64,000 nt of DNA, taken from Leptolyngbya sp. BC1307. GTDB taxonomy: Bacteria; Cyanobacteriota; Cyanobacteriia; Phormidesmidales; Phormidesmidaceae. Numbering within the stretch: position 1 is the stretch's first letter; each line of letters opens with the position of its first letter. This document shows positions 1 through 8,221 of this stretch, one piece after another. The stretch covers positions 1-64,000 of the forward strand of contig NZ_NRTA01000006.1 of assembly GCF_002286735.1 (NCBI RefSeq). Direction: 5' to 3'. The notes below the pieces were generated by a model, which saw nothing but the letters and a program-made list of their open reading frames with translations, was not told the DNA's origin and made no database searches. A program made the translations under genes and the position numbers.

Positions 1-56
1 AACGCTGCGGCATGTTTGCTCACCACTGGCGCTGGCGCAACAATCGGTAACTGCAT
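1..56 (-). CDS. possible 5' end of a gene leaving the window
   Basis: An ATG on the minus strand at 56-54 is preceded by a very good ribosome-binding site (GGAGG, six bases before the ATG). It opens a frame that runs off the left edge after about 18 residues (MQLPIVAPAPVVSKH...). Too little is visible to name a product. The plus strand is also open from base 1 to a TAG at 94-96 with a hydrophobic tail, so the alternative is the C-terminus of a plus-strand membrane protein. The Shine-Dalgarno match makes the minus-strand reading slightly preferable. Confidence 0.35.
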   Translation of the reverse strand, partial: MQLPIVAPAPVVSKHAAA

Positions 57-202
57 CCTTCACCTCCTGCTCAAAACCTTTGAACCTAACGCCTAGTCTA
101 CCTCAGACGCGATATGATGATTTTTCTCTCATGAGAGCACAACACTCAAGTAATGATCATGTTGGGAAATACCATTTAGCGTCACTAGAAGACATTGAGC
201 TT

Positions 203-3200
203 TCAATTTGTCTCGACGCCTTCTAGCGCTTGGTCAGCTACATCGTAGAGTGTTTCTAGTTTTTCTAGCGTCTCAGCTGGGGCCTGCCACAGGTTACGGT
301 TACTGGCTTCTATCATCCGCCCGACGATGTTGCGAAAGGCTTCTGGATTGGCTTCTCTTAGCCGCTTAGCCATATCTGCGTCTAGGGCGTAAGTCTGAGC
401 GGCCTGGTCGTAAACCCAATCATCTTTGAAGCCTGTGGTGCCGCCCCAGCCGACTAGCGCTGTCAGCCGTTGAGAGATCTCATAAGCTCCGCCCGAGCCC
501 TGCTGTGCCATCGCTTCAGCCCATTTGGGGTTGAGTAGCTTGGTGCGATACTCCATCCGCAGTACCTCTTCTAGCTGCCGTGGGGTGGTATCGGCTGAAA
601 AGCTCTCTACAAAGCTGGCGGTGACTCGTTTACCCTGGCGCTTTTCGGCGGCTTGTTTGAGTGCGCCTGTATTGGCGTAGTATTCTTGAATGTCGGTAAG
701 GCCGTATTCTACAGAGTCAATTTGCTGCACGATGCGGCTGGTGCTTTGCAGTAGCGTATTCAATACTTCTGGGCGAGACTGGCCTTTGTCGCTGCGGCCA
801 TAGCTGAAGGTATTGCGATCGCACCACGTCTCTCCCAATTCCTCACCTGACTCCCAATTAGAATCTATTACCCGATCATTGACCAGCGAACCGTAGTCAC
901 CTGACGGGTTAGAAAACAGCCGCGCCGACACATTTTCGACGCCTTGGGCTTTTAGCGCTAGCGCGTGCTGACGAATAAAATTCTGCTCGGGCGGCTCATC
1001 CGCTTCAGCCGCTCTTTGAAACAAATCGTCCAACAGCTCAATAATATTCACGAAACTATCGCGGAAAATCCCTGAAAGGTTTGCCAACACGTCAATTCGA
1101 GGGTGGTCAAGCTCATTTAGGGGAATCAGCTCGTACCGAACAATCCGCCCGGTGCCTTCTTTTACAGGTGCTGCGCCGACTAGCTCCAACAAAATGCCAA
1201 GAGATTCTCCTTTGGTCTTAATCGCATCCAATCCCCACAGCATCACAGCGATAGTTTCTGGATATTCGCCGGTCTCCGCCTGACTTTGTGCGATCAGTTG
1301 GTGGGCAATGGCGCGGCCCCTTTCATAAGCTGCTGGTGAGGGCATCCGGTAAGGGTCTAGGGCGTGAATGTTTCGGCCTGTGGGCAAGACCCCGGGTCCA
1401 TCTCGGAGTAGATCGCCGCCGGGCGCTGGTGGAATGTATTCACCATTTAGGCCGCGCAGCAGGTTAGTGAGTTCGTCTGTGGTTTGGGCAAGGCCGTGAC
1501 GAATATCAATTGCCTCTGTCAACAGTTCCACCGTCACCGGCTCCGAGGCAGGATAGCGACGCGCTAAAGATTCAATGTCAGGGTTGGCGGGTAGCGTGTT
1601 CTCTGAAATTTGTTCAATCAGGTCAGGAGAGAGGCGATCGCCAAAATACGCATTCAGATAGCTGCTCAGTTCCTCTGGCTCAGGCGCTTGCCCAAGCACA
1701 TGCAAGCCACTAGAGAACAGGCGATTTTCCAATACCTGTAAATACTCATAAACCGTGACAAAGTATCGCTCTATAGCTGCGCTGCTGAACAGCCGAACGT
1801 TTTCTAGCGTAAAGTCTAGTCCCTGCGCCTTTAGCTCTGCCATCGGGCAATCGGCTGCCAGGCCCGTGTCGACGATTTTCTGAAGAATAGGATCACGCAA
1901 CACCGCATTGACCTGGGGATCGGCGCGAAACTCTGCTATCAGCTCTCTCAGCAGCATCAGCTCTTTGTATAGCCCCGCTCTACCATAGGGCGGCACATTG
2001 TGAGAGATAATCAGCCCATAGCCGCGTCGCTTGGCGAGAATAGATTCTGAAGGATTGTTGGCCGCGTAGATATAGAGATTTGGCAGGTTGCCTAGCAGAA
2101 TGTCAGACCAGGAATAGCCGGTATTGCCCAAGGGCGAACCCGGCAACCATTCCACCGTGCCGTGCATACCAAAGTGAATGACCGCGTCAGCCTGAAAGTC
2201 TTTTTCTAACCAGGTATAAAAGGCCGCGTACTGCGGATGAGGGGTTAGATCTCGCTCAAACATTAGCCGCATTGGGTCGCCGGCAATGCCTAGCGGTGGC
2301 TGCACTCCAATCCATACGTTGCCAAGACGAATGCCGCCGATTAAGAAATCTTCACCCAGTGTTTTGATTCCCGTTTGGGTGAGAGACTGCCACTGCTTTT
2401 TGATTTTGGAGGTTTGGAGATATCCCAACCATGTTTCTAAAGTCTGGGCGCTGACCGCCGCTGGAATATCAGCGCCTGAGTCTTCTGCTTTTCGCTTTCG
2501 GGCAGACCATAGCCCTTCGTCATCAGCGTCTTTGACCCAATCGATCAAGGTCTCACCGTTTTCAGGGAGCTCTCCAACCTGATAGCCCTGATCTTTGAGA
2601 GCTTGCAACAGAGCCAAGAGGGATCTCGGTACGTTGAGCAGAGCGGCGGTTCCGGTAGCTCCGTAGCCAGGCGGAAAGCCGTAGACAATGATGGCGAGTT
2701 TGCGATCGCGCTTCTCCTTCCGCCTCAACGCAATCCATCGCTTCACCCTGCCCGTCAGCCGCCGCATCCGCTCCGGCACCAGATAGATCTGATCGCCCAC
2801 CAATCCGCCCAAAGGCACTGGGTCAATTGCCCCGTCTAGCTCAGGCAGCGAATAGAGCACCACACTCTGCAATCCCCCAATGCCCTGCCGCGTCCAAGAC
2901 GCAATATCTTGAATCAGCAGTGGCGCAGAGACAAAGTAGGGTACATTTTTCGCGCCCAGAATCTTTTTGGCAACGGCTACCTGCCGCCCGGCTTCCATAG
3001 AGCCCGCTGGCCCGCCTACGAGCGGAAACCCGATGGTAGAAACAATCGCGTCTACCTGTACCGCCTCTTTTGAGAGAGACGGGTACTCTGTATTTCCTAA
3101 AGCCCGCTGGGTCTGTTCGTAGGCGCTAGTCATCAGATCTCGAACGGCAACGTGACCTTCAACCCCGTTGATGAAAATTGGCAGCGGCCTCAGCCCGGCC

Positions 3201-3976
3201 TGCTCAAAGTAACGAATAAGCTGGAGAACATAGGGCTGTTTTGTAATCACATGCTTGCGGTACAGCAGAATTCCAACTGTTGGCAGCCCCTTGTCTTCAT
3301 GAGTTTCGGCATACCATTTCGTATACGCTTTTGGTGATTCAAAATAGCCATCATACTCAGGATGCAACAGACCAATGTTGGGCGTTTCTATAGCTGGCGG
3401 AATCTCTCCTACCGGCAGATCTAAGTAGTTCTCTGCTAGCACCCAGAGCATAGCCGCTACATTCTCTGCGCCGCCTGCATTCCAGTAGCCGTAAATAATG
3501 AGCCAGTTGCGCAAGTCCTGCACTTTGCGCGCAGGAATGTACTTCAACAGTTTGGGGCCAACTTTCAGAAAGCTGATGTAGCCTGCTAGCTTGTCTTCCT
3601 CTTTGCCGCTGCCGAATTTGCTCAGAATGAACTGCACCGGCTTGGGCATCCCTTTGGGCTTTTCGCCAATGGCAAATTTGCCTAGCTGAGTTAGCGCCAT
3701 TAGCTCCAGCGCTGACTCAAATACCAGACGAATGGGGATTTGCTGAACGCGATCGCGCAGCCACAGCACCTGATCATAGTCAAAAATCAGGCTGGCAAAG
3801 AAACCATCTGCATTCTCCAGCGCAGCAGCAATGGCGTCGGGTTGGGCGATGAGATCGCGATCGCAAAACACCCGAATATCCAAATCTGGGCAACGCGCCT
3901 GAGCTAGATCTGCCGCCTGCTGATACAGCCGCGTATTAAAGGCTTCAAACCCTGCAATTAGGACAATCCGTGGCAT
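203..3976 (-). CDS. chlH: magnesium chelatase subunit H (ChlH/BchH type)
   Basis: The 1257-residue protein belongs to the large CobN/ChlH chelatase family. In this family the subunit binds protoporphyrin IX and, with ChlI and ChlD, inserts Mg2+ as the first committed step to chlorophyll. The N-terminal segment (MPRIVLIAGFEAFN) and the conserved core FGMHGTVEWLPGSPLGNTG near residue 600 are typical. So are NNPSESILAKRRGYG after it and the C-terminal VGWGGTTGFKDDW block. The usual cyanobacterial ChlH is about 1330 residues, so this shorter form could be the BchH-like paralogue that some cyanobacteria carry beside the main one. CobN (cobalt) is less likely given the ChlH-like ends. No other chelatase or chlorophyll gene is adjacent. 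The ATG start has no strong Shine-Dalgarno sequence. Confidence 0.9.
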   Translation of the reverse strand: MPRIVLIAGFEAFNTRLYQQAADLAQARCPDLDIRVFCDRDLIAQPDAIAAALENADGFFASLIFDYDQVLWLRDRVQQIPIRLVFESALELMALTQLGKFAIGEKPKGMPKPVQFILSKFGSGKEEDKLAGYISFLKVGPKLLKYIPARKVQDLRNWLIIYGYWNAGGAENVAAMLWVLAENYLDLPVGEIPPAIETPNIGLLHPEYDGYFESPKAYTKWYAETHEDKGLPTVGILLYRKHVITKQPYVLQLIRYFEQAGLRPLPIFINGVEGHVAVRDLMTSAYEQTQRALGNTEYPSLSKEAVQVDAIVSTIGFPLVGGPAGSMEAGRQVAVAKKILGAKNVPYFVSAPLLIQDIASWTRQGIGGLQSVVLYSLPELDGAIDPVPLGGLVGDQIYLVPERMRRLTGRVKRWIALRRKEKRDRKLAIIVYGFPPGYGATGTAALLNVPRSLLALLQALKDQGYQVGELPENGETLIDWVKDADDEGLWSARKRKAEDSGADIPAAVSAQTLETWLGYLQTSKIKKQWQSLTQTGIKTLGEDFLIGGIRLGNVWIGVQPPLGIAGDPMRLMFERDLTPHPQYAAFYTWLEKDFQADAVIHFGMHGTVEWLPGSPLGNTGYSWSDILLGNLPNLYIYAANNPSESILAKRRGYGLIISHNVPPYGRAGLYKELMLLRELIAEFRADPQVNAVLRDPILQKIVDTGLAADCPMAELKAQGLDFTLENVRLFSSAAIERYFVTVYEYLQVLENRLFSSGLHVLGQAPEPEELSSYLNAYFGDRLSPDLIEQISENTLPANPDIESLARRYPASEPVTVELLTEAIDIRHGLAQTTDELTNLLRGLNGEYIPPAPGGDLLRDGPGVLPTGRNIHALDPYRMPSPAAYERGRAIAHQLIAQSQAETGEYPETIAVMLWGLDAIKTKGESLGILLELVGAAPVKEGTGRIVRYELIPLNELDHPRIDVLANLSGIFRDSFVNIIELLDDLFQRAAEADEPPEQNFIRQHALALKAQGVENVSARLFSNPSGDYGSLVNDRVIDSNWESGEELGETWCDRNTFSYGRSDKGQSRPEVLNTLLQSTSRIVQQIDSVEYGLTDIQEYYANTGALKQAAEKRQGKRVTASFVESFSADTTPRQLEEVLRMEYRTKLLNPKWAEAMAQQGSGGAYEISQRLTALVGWGGTTGFKDDWVYDQAAQTYALDADMAKRLREANPEAFRNIVGRMIEASNRNLWQAPAETLEKLETLYDVADQALEGVETN

Positions 3977-4044
3977 AGTGAGGGCTCGCGTAGCTAACTA
4001 CTAAATTGTAGCGAGAGTGAAGAGTCACAATATGAATGGTTCGG

Positions 4045-4476
4045 CTACACCCAAGATGCCAGTGGAAACTTCATCACGGCTTGTATACGCAAAAAGTCTC
4101 TATCTGTAGAAACGATAGATAGTTCGTAATGAATGGCGGTGCAGGCAATCCAAAGATCATGATCGCTGATACCGATATCTTCAATTTTAGTTTTACGTCG
4201 CTTAGGGCCATAGTAGTGAATTAACTCTGCCTTGAGCTGTCCGTACAGCTTGGCAATCTGGCTATTAAGGCGATAGACATATAGAGCGTTTAGATAGCGT
4301 TGAGCGATACGCAGATTTTGTTCCTGCTGCTCGGAGTTGTAGGCCATGTAAAATATTTCGCCCTGGGTGATGACGCTAATAGCTACGTTCTCCTCGCCAA
4401 TGTCGGCAATGTGCTGTCGTATAGTCGCGTCATCTAAAAGCAGACGGCTCAAGTGGTTAGTATCAATTAGGTACAA
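4045..4476 (-). CDS. PIN-domain toxin (VapC-like ribonuclease)
   Basis: The 143-residue protein has the PIN nuclease layout: YLIDTN at the N-terminus (Asp5), TQGEIFYM (Glu near 41), SDHDLWIACTA (Asp near 104) and STDRDF (Asp near 124). These are the acidic residues that hold Mg2+ in VapC-type RNases. It follows the antitoxin-like gene directly. The only plausible start is TTG at 4476. That codon lies in the same frame as the upstream gene, separated from its TAG stop by one codon (CGT). Tight coupling is normal for type II toxin-antitoxin operons, where the complex usually represses its own promoter. The RNA target cannot be told from sequence. Confidence 0.82.
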   Translation of the reverse strand: MYLIDTNHLSRLLLDDATIRQHIADIGEENVAISVITQGEIFYMAYNSEQQEQNLRIAQRYLNALYVYRLNSQIAKLYGQLKAELIHYYGPKRRKTKIEDIGISDHDLWIACTAIHYELSIVSTDRDFLRIQAVMKFPLASWV

Positions 4477-4479
4477 ACG

Positions 4480-4800
4480 CTACGCCTCAATTTGAGAACG
4501 GGTGTCGTAGACTGTTTGAAGGCACTCTTCAAAATCGCTACCTTCCCAGGTCTCAGTGATATCTAGCAAGGGGTGATCATCAATAGGTGGCCGAATGTCA
4601 GCATCTTTAGATTGAATAGCTAACGAACCGCTGCTTAAGTCGGACAAGTTTGTATTAGGACTGTCTTTGAGGGGAGGCGATAACGGCTTCTCGTAGCGAC
4701 GCAGCAGAAAATCGACAAACTCAATGACTACTGCCAAGATTTCTGGTGGAAGTTGGTCAAGCTTCTGGCTAAGCTGTGCTCGCCGGTTAGTCGCTGTCAT
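4480..4800 (-). CDS. antitoxin partner of the PIN toxin (DUF2281-like)
   Basis: The 106-residue protein starts at an ATG and lies immediately upstream of the PIN-domain gene on the same strand. The N-terminal helix region (QKLDQLPPEILAVVIEFVDF) resembles the DUF2281 and related antitoxins found beside cyanobacterial PIN toxins. The middle is polar and low in predicted structure. The C-terminal part (DITETWEGSDFEECLQ) would be the toxin-wrapping segment by analogy. The antitoxin role rests mainly on gene order and on this N-terminal pattern. No obvious DNA-binding domain can be named with certainty. Confidence 0.68.
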   Translation of the reverse strand: MTATNRRAQLSQKLDQLPPEILAVVIEFVDFLLRRYEKPLSPPLKDSPNTNLSDLSSGSLAIQSKDADIRPPIDDHPLLDITETWEGSDFEECLQTVYDTRSQIEA

Positions 4801-4901
4801 AGTTGACTACCTAGAAAATCAAGGCTGCTCAAATTATACAAGTTTGCCCTAGACTTTACAGATTTCTCTAGGGCAAGTCGTTTAATAAGTCCCTGCTCGC
4901 T

Positions 4902-5831
4902 TTATAGTTCAGCTTCAGTAAAGAAGTCTGCGTCGATGCGCTTGATATGAAAAGTTTCTTGAACACTCACGCCTACGCCGTGTTCGATCATTAACTGAGC
5001 CAATTTCTGTCCGTCAATTAATACAATTTTGCTATCCCTTAGTCTCTCGACGTATCTGATAGCGTTGTGGGTAAAAGTAGACGTTGTGATAAAGACACCT
5101 TTACGCGCACCAATGCCAGCGAGCGCGCCCTGAAAGGCTTGAATTTTCTCTCGTCCGACGGTGTTACTATTCCAGCATTTTGCCTGAATGTATATGGTGT
5201 CTAAGCCGAGCTGATCCTCTTTAATTAGCCCATCTATGCCACCGTCCGGACCGCGAGGTACACCTTCCACGTCTTGAATGCTACCGCCGTAGCCCATCGC
5301 ATGGAGTAGCTGTAGAACTAACCATTCAAAGGCGCTGGGATCAACCTGCTGCATTTTATCGAGAAGGTTATCCCTTAAATTTGCCTCGATAGTGGCATGA
5401 GCTTCTCGAATCTTTTCATCGGGGGTACTTTCGTTCGGGTTACTGCTAGTATCAGAAACCTGTTTCTCTACGTTGTTAGGTGCTGCACGATCACTAAATT
5501 CTTGGTATTCTTCAAAACGCAGCAGGTAGGCATTATCAAGAGCAGGCGGGTCGTCTGCAATGACTGCTTTGCCTCGTTCGGTAATTCTGACGTAGCCTCT
5601 GCGAGTGCTTTCTAAAAGGTTGGCTTTCCGGAGATAGGTCGTCGCCCAACCTGTGCGGTTGTCGTAGGTTGCTTGGCGTCCGCTCGGGAGTCTGATGGCT
5701 CTCTGTTCTGGGGTAAGCTGGAGCTTTTGGGCAACGCGGTCACGTAATTCTCCCACAGCGTGCTCGTTGCCGTCTTCTGCGGCTATTTTAAGCAGGGGCA
5801 GCATCAGTTCATCGTAGGTGGGTATAGACAT
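4902..5831 (-). CDS. mrr: Mrr-family restriction endonuclease
   Basis: The N-terminal ~95 residues (MSIPTYDELMLPLLKIAAE...) match the Mrr winged-helix domain. The C-terminal half carries the PD-(D/E)xK restriction fold: FEWLVLQLLHAMGYGG, then GPDGGIDGLI, then the catalytic IQAKCW, then FITTSTFTHNA. Mrr enzymes are type IV nucleases that cut modified (often methylated) DNA and act against incoming DNA. An in-frame TTG at 5858 would add nine residues, but the ATG at 5831 gives the canonical start (MSIPTYDELMLPLL), so it is preferred. There is no companion methyltransferase, as expected for type IV. The toxin-antitoxin pair lies just downstream. Confidence 0.88.
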   Translation of the reverse strand: MSIPTYDELMLPLLKIAAEDGNEHAVGELRDRVAQKLQLTPEQRAIRLPSGRQATYDNRTGWATTYLRKANLLESTRRGYVRITERGKAVIADDPPALDNAYLLRFEEYQEFSDRAAPNNVEKQVSDTSSNPNESTPDEKIREAHATIEANLRDNLLDKMQQVDPSAFEWLVLQLLHAMGYGGSIQDVEGVPRGPDGGIDGLIKEDQLGLDTIYIQAKCWNSNTVGREKIQAFQGALAGIGARKGVFITTSTFTHNAIRYVERLRDSKIVLIDGQKLAQLMIEHGVGVSVQETFHIKRIDADFFTEAEL

Positions 5832-5913
5832 AGAGAAATGAAGAATCCGAAGGGACAAGTAGATTAGATTTGGCTACCCTTTGTAATACCCTTTGTATTT
5901 TTATATCCTAAAC

Positions 5914-6118
5914 AGGGCTTGCTGAAAAAGTCAGATTAGGCCATTTATCGGCTGAAACCCTTGTAATCTCGTTGCCGCTTTCAGGTTTTACGCTTAGGCA
6001 AGTACAAGGTAAAATCGGCTGAAACCGCCAAAACTCGTTGATTACCCTTGCACTTGTTTGTGAATATTTCGGCTGAAGCTTATGTATACGAAGGGTTTAG
6101 ACTTTTTCAGCAAGCCCT
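5914..6118. mobile_element. MITE-like element with 19-bp inverted repeats
   Basis: The segment is 205 bp long. It begins with AGGGCTTGCTGAAAAAGTC (5914-5932) and ends with the exact reverse complement (6100-6118). It is flanked on both sides by AAAC (5910-5913 and 6119-6122), which fits a 4-bp target duplication. It holds no ORF. The core repeats TCGGCTGAAACC at 5948 and 6015, and a variant at 6069. This is the structure of a non-autonomous miniature inverted-repeat element. The transposase that would move it is not in the window. The same terminal 18 bp occur once more, alone, at 16859-16876. Confidence 0.8.
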
Positions 6119-6170
6119 AAACATATTGGTACTTAATCTTATACCGGACACAGATCATAGTGCCGTTAGA

Positions 6171-6213
6171 AAGCCTTCACCGATTAGAAGCTGCTCTAAC
6201 CCTGTGAAGGCTT
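6171..6213 (-). terminator. stem-loop downstream of the FKBP gene
   Basis: A perfect 10-bp stem (AAGCCTTCAC / GTGAAGGCTT) encloses a 23-base loop that can form an inner TTAGA/TCTAA stem. It lies 30 bases after the FKBP stop codon, in the right place to end that transcript. On the minus strand the stem is followed only by a short pyrimidine stretch, so rho-independent strength is uncertain. Confidence 0.5.
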
Positions 6214-6242
6214 GTCTGCTATAGGTTGTTTTGGCTGGCTAG

Positions 6243-6797
6243 CTAGCTACCGATGCGCAGTAGCTCTACATCAAAGATCAGCGTAGCGTTAGGAGGGATG
6301 ACACCGCCTGCGCCGCGTGCGCCGTAGCCCAGGTCGGGAGGGATAATCAGTTTGCGGCGATCGCCTACCTGCATCATCCCGACACCTTCATCCCAGCCTT
6401 TAATCACCTGACCTTGGCCAATAGTGAAATCAAACGGACGACCGCGATCGCGCGAGCTATCAAACTTGGTGCCATCTTCCAGGGTACCAACGTAGTGGAC
6501 AAACACCCGCTGACCTGGCTGTGGCGTTGCGCCATCGCCTTCAGTGATAACTTCGTACTGTAAGCCCGAGTCAGTCGTTACTACATTGCTATCCGCCGCT
6601 GCTTCACCTGACATATCATCTCCCATCAAATCATTTGCATTTTGGGCAACTAAAGTGCCCGCTTCCGAAGCCATTGCCGGAATGTCGGAGACGCCAGAAG
6701 CGATCGCCTCTGCACTGCTGCCGCCTGTGAACTGAGCCACCAGTAGCACAGTACAGCACACCACCAGTACGCCAAAGCTAATTAATATTTCTCTCAT
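6243..6797 (-). CDS. FKBP-type peptidyl-prolyl cis-trans isomerase
   Basis: The 184-residue protein has an N-terminal hydrophobic segment ([20 protein letters not shown]), then an acidic linker to about residue 75, then a complete FKBP domain. The domain begins [20 protein letters not shown] and includes [40 protein letters not shown] and [11 protein letters not shown]. These enzymes speed folding at X-Pro bonds. The leader suggests export to the periplasm or thylakoid lumen, or membrane anchoring. It is a single-gene unit with a stem-loop after its stop. The full active-site set (Tyr, Asp, Trp in the expected blocks) is present. Confidence 0.92.
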   Translation of the reverse strand: MREILISFGVLVVCCTVLLVAQFTGGSSAEAIASGVSDIPAMASEAGTLVAQNANDLMGDDMSGEAAADSNVVTTDSGLQYEVITEGDGATPQPGQRVFVHYVGTLEDGTKFDSSRDRGRPFDFTIGQGQVIKGWDEGVGMMQVGDRRKLIIPPDLGYGARGAGGVIPPNATLIFDVELLRIGS

Positions 6798-6901
6798 TGT
6801 CTTAAGGAATGTATTTTTCCAGACCGTTCCAAATTCACGGCCCCAGTGTACGACGCTTTAGGGTCAAATTTAGCGCCTACTCACTTAAAGCTAGCCGTTT
6901 T

Positions 6902-7225
6902 CTAGCGCCACTGCTTATTTTCCATATCGCGTAGCTGCCGCTCTAGCCGATCTAGCCGCCCGCGCAGCTCATCCATTTCTGCCTGGCGGGGCACGCCCAA
7001 ATCTTGCATAATATTGCGCACCTGCCGCCGCATTTGCTGCTCTAGCGTGCTTTGGTCAATATTAAACTGAGCCATAAAATCATCGACAAATCCTTTGGCC
7101 TGCTCAGGATCTAACTTACCTTCGCGAACAAGATCTTCACTCATTTGCTTGACCCGTTCAGCGACCAGGGAGGTCGTGCCGATACCAAGCATCAATAGCT
7201 GTCTGAGTAGATTAGAAGTGTCCAT
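6902..7225 (-). CDS. phasin-like coiled-coil protein
   Basis: The 107-residue protein is mostly helical: MDTSNLLRQLLMLGIGTTSLVAERVKQMSEDLV, then a C-terminal coiled coil (MDELRGRLDRLERQLRDMEN). This fits the phasin / polyhydroxyalkanoate-granule regulator-like small proteins common in cyanobacteria. In those the first helix often binds a surface and the coiled coil oligomerises. No PHA synthase gene is nearby, so the granule role is only a family inference. Confidence 0.65.
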   Translation of the reverse strand: MDTSNLLRQLLMLGIGTTSLVAERVKQMSEDLVREGKLDPEQAKGFVDDFMAQFNIDQSTLEQQMRRQVRNIMQDLGVPRQAEMDELRGRLDRLERQLRDMENKQWR

Positions 7226-7473
7226 AGTAGTTTCCGTTCAAGCGCAGAGGTCGCAGTTACTATCTCATTTTGACAAACTATTTTCTGCTCAGCGGACGGT
7301 TTACCGTATGAGATAGCAGACTCTACTCTGATCGTCAGTCAGGGCAGTGCTCATGCCTATCTAAGCAATGCCTATCTAAGCTCTTACGCTTTGGCTATGC
7401 TTTTAACAGCAGAAAATGTATCTGCTGATTTAAGCGCCCCCTTGTCTGATTCGAACAGAGGCCACCCACCCAC

Positions 7474-7812
7474 ATGCCTGTTTGCCCGAGATGCGATCGC
7501 TCCATTCCCGAAACTGCTCTGAGTTGCCCCTACTGCAAGCTCAAGCTCAAAGCCCACGGCCACCCCGGCATGACGCTATACCGGGCCGAGAGCAATACGC
7601 CCCTGTGCGCTACCTGCCTTTACGATGCAGACGATAGCTGCAATTTTTCTAAGCGACCTGACGCGATGACTTGCACACTCTATCAGCCTCTCAGCGCAGT
7701 GTCAGAGCCCGATCCCAAGGCGGTGTACCGCATTCCCTGGTGGCGTAAGTACCGCCTGTGGATAGCCCTAGCTGGACTGATTGCCGTCAGTCTATTGGTT
7801 GCCGTCCTCTGA
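7474..7812 (+). CDS. zinc-ribbon protein with C-terminal membrane anchor
   Basis: The 112-residue protein opens with a CxxC-x11-CxxC zinc ribbon (MPVCPRCDRS...LSCPYCKLK). A further set of cysteines follows (PLCATCLYDADDSC...MTC) that could bind a second metal. It ends in a single membrane helix (LWIALAGLIAVSLLVAVL) preceded by basic WWRKYR. The ribbon would therefore face the cytoplasm. Related proteins are found across cyanobacteria without a known role. The helix and cysteines are directly visible; the function is not known. Confidence 0.75.
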   Translation: MPVCPRCDRSIPETALSCPYCKLKLKAHGHPGMTLYRAESNTPLCATCLYDADDSCNFSKRPDAMTCTLYQPLSAVSEPDPKAVYRIPWWRKYRLWIALAGLIAVSLLVAVL

Positions 7813-7934
7813 GCTAGGAGCTGAGTAGATGATCAAGCAGTCTCTTACGCCGCAAATCTCCCTATAGGTAGCGCAAAACTATAGTAGAGCGTGCTATCAC
7901 CTCCATAAGCGATTCCCCCTACCCAAAAAACTTG

Positions 7935-8099
7935 ATGTTGGCATATACCACCCTCTCTGACTATATCCATCTGGCCACAGCCTCTGAATTTGCGGTCTAT
8001 GCACTTGGCCTACTGGCCGTCATTGCTGTGCCAAGCTTACTGTTTAGTCTGATGGACAAGCTAAACAGCAAATCTGGGCAGAACTCTGAAAAGTCGTAG
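7935..8099 (+). CDS. small single-span membrane protein (54 aa)
   Basis: An ATG at 7935 opens a 54-residue frame, starting MLAYTTLSDYIHLATASEF. It has one clear membrane helix (VYALGLLAVIAVPSLLF) followed by a polar, positively charged tail (MDKLNSKSGQNSEKS). It fills an otherwise empty 400-bp gap between the zinc-ribbon gene and prfC, both on the same strand. The size and shape resemble the many small subunits of thylakoid complexes. I do not recognise it as any named Psb, Psa, Pet or Ndh subunit. Coding is inferred from composition and context only. Confidence 0.5.
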   Translation: MLAYTTLSDYIHLATASEFAVYALGLLAVIAVPSLLFSLMDKLNSKSGQNSEKS

Positions 8100-8221
8100 C
8101 GGTTCACCGCTTTTGTGGCCCGCCTCGTTTGTAGCGTATGGGTGAAGCCACTCCCTTTCACCGTTAAGCGATGACCTCGCACAAAGCACTACAATTGGTT
8201 AAGCAAAGCCACTAATCGCCG

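Noticed and set aside
6544-6735. Plus-strand ORF within the FKBP gene
   Set aside because: It is antisense to the FKBP leader and linker; composition follows the real gene.
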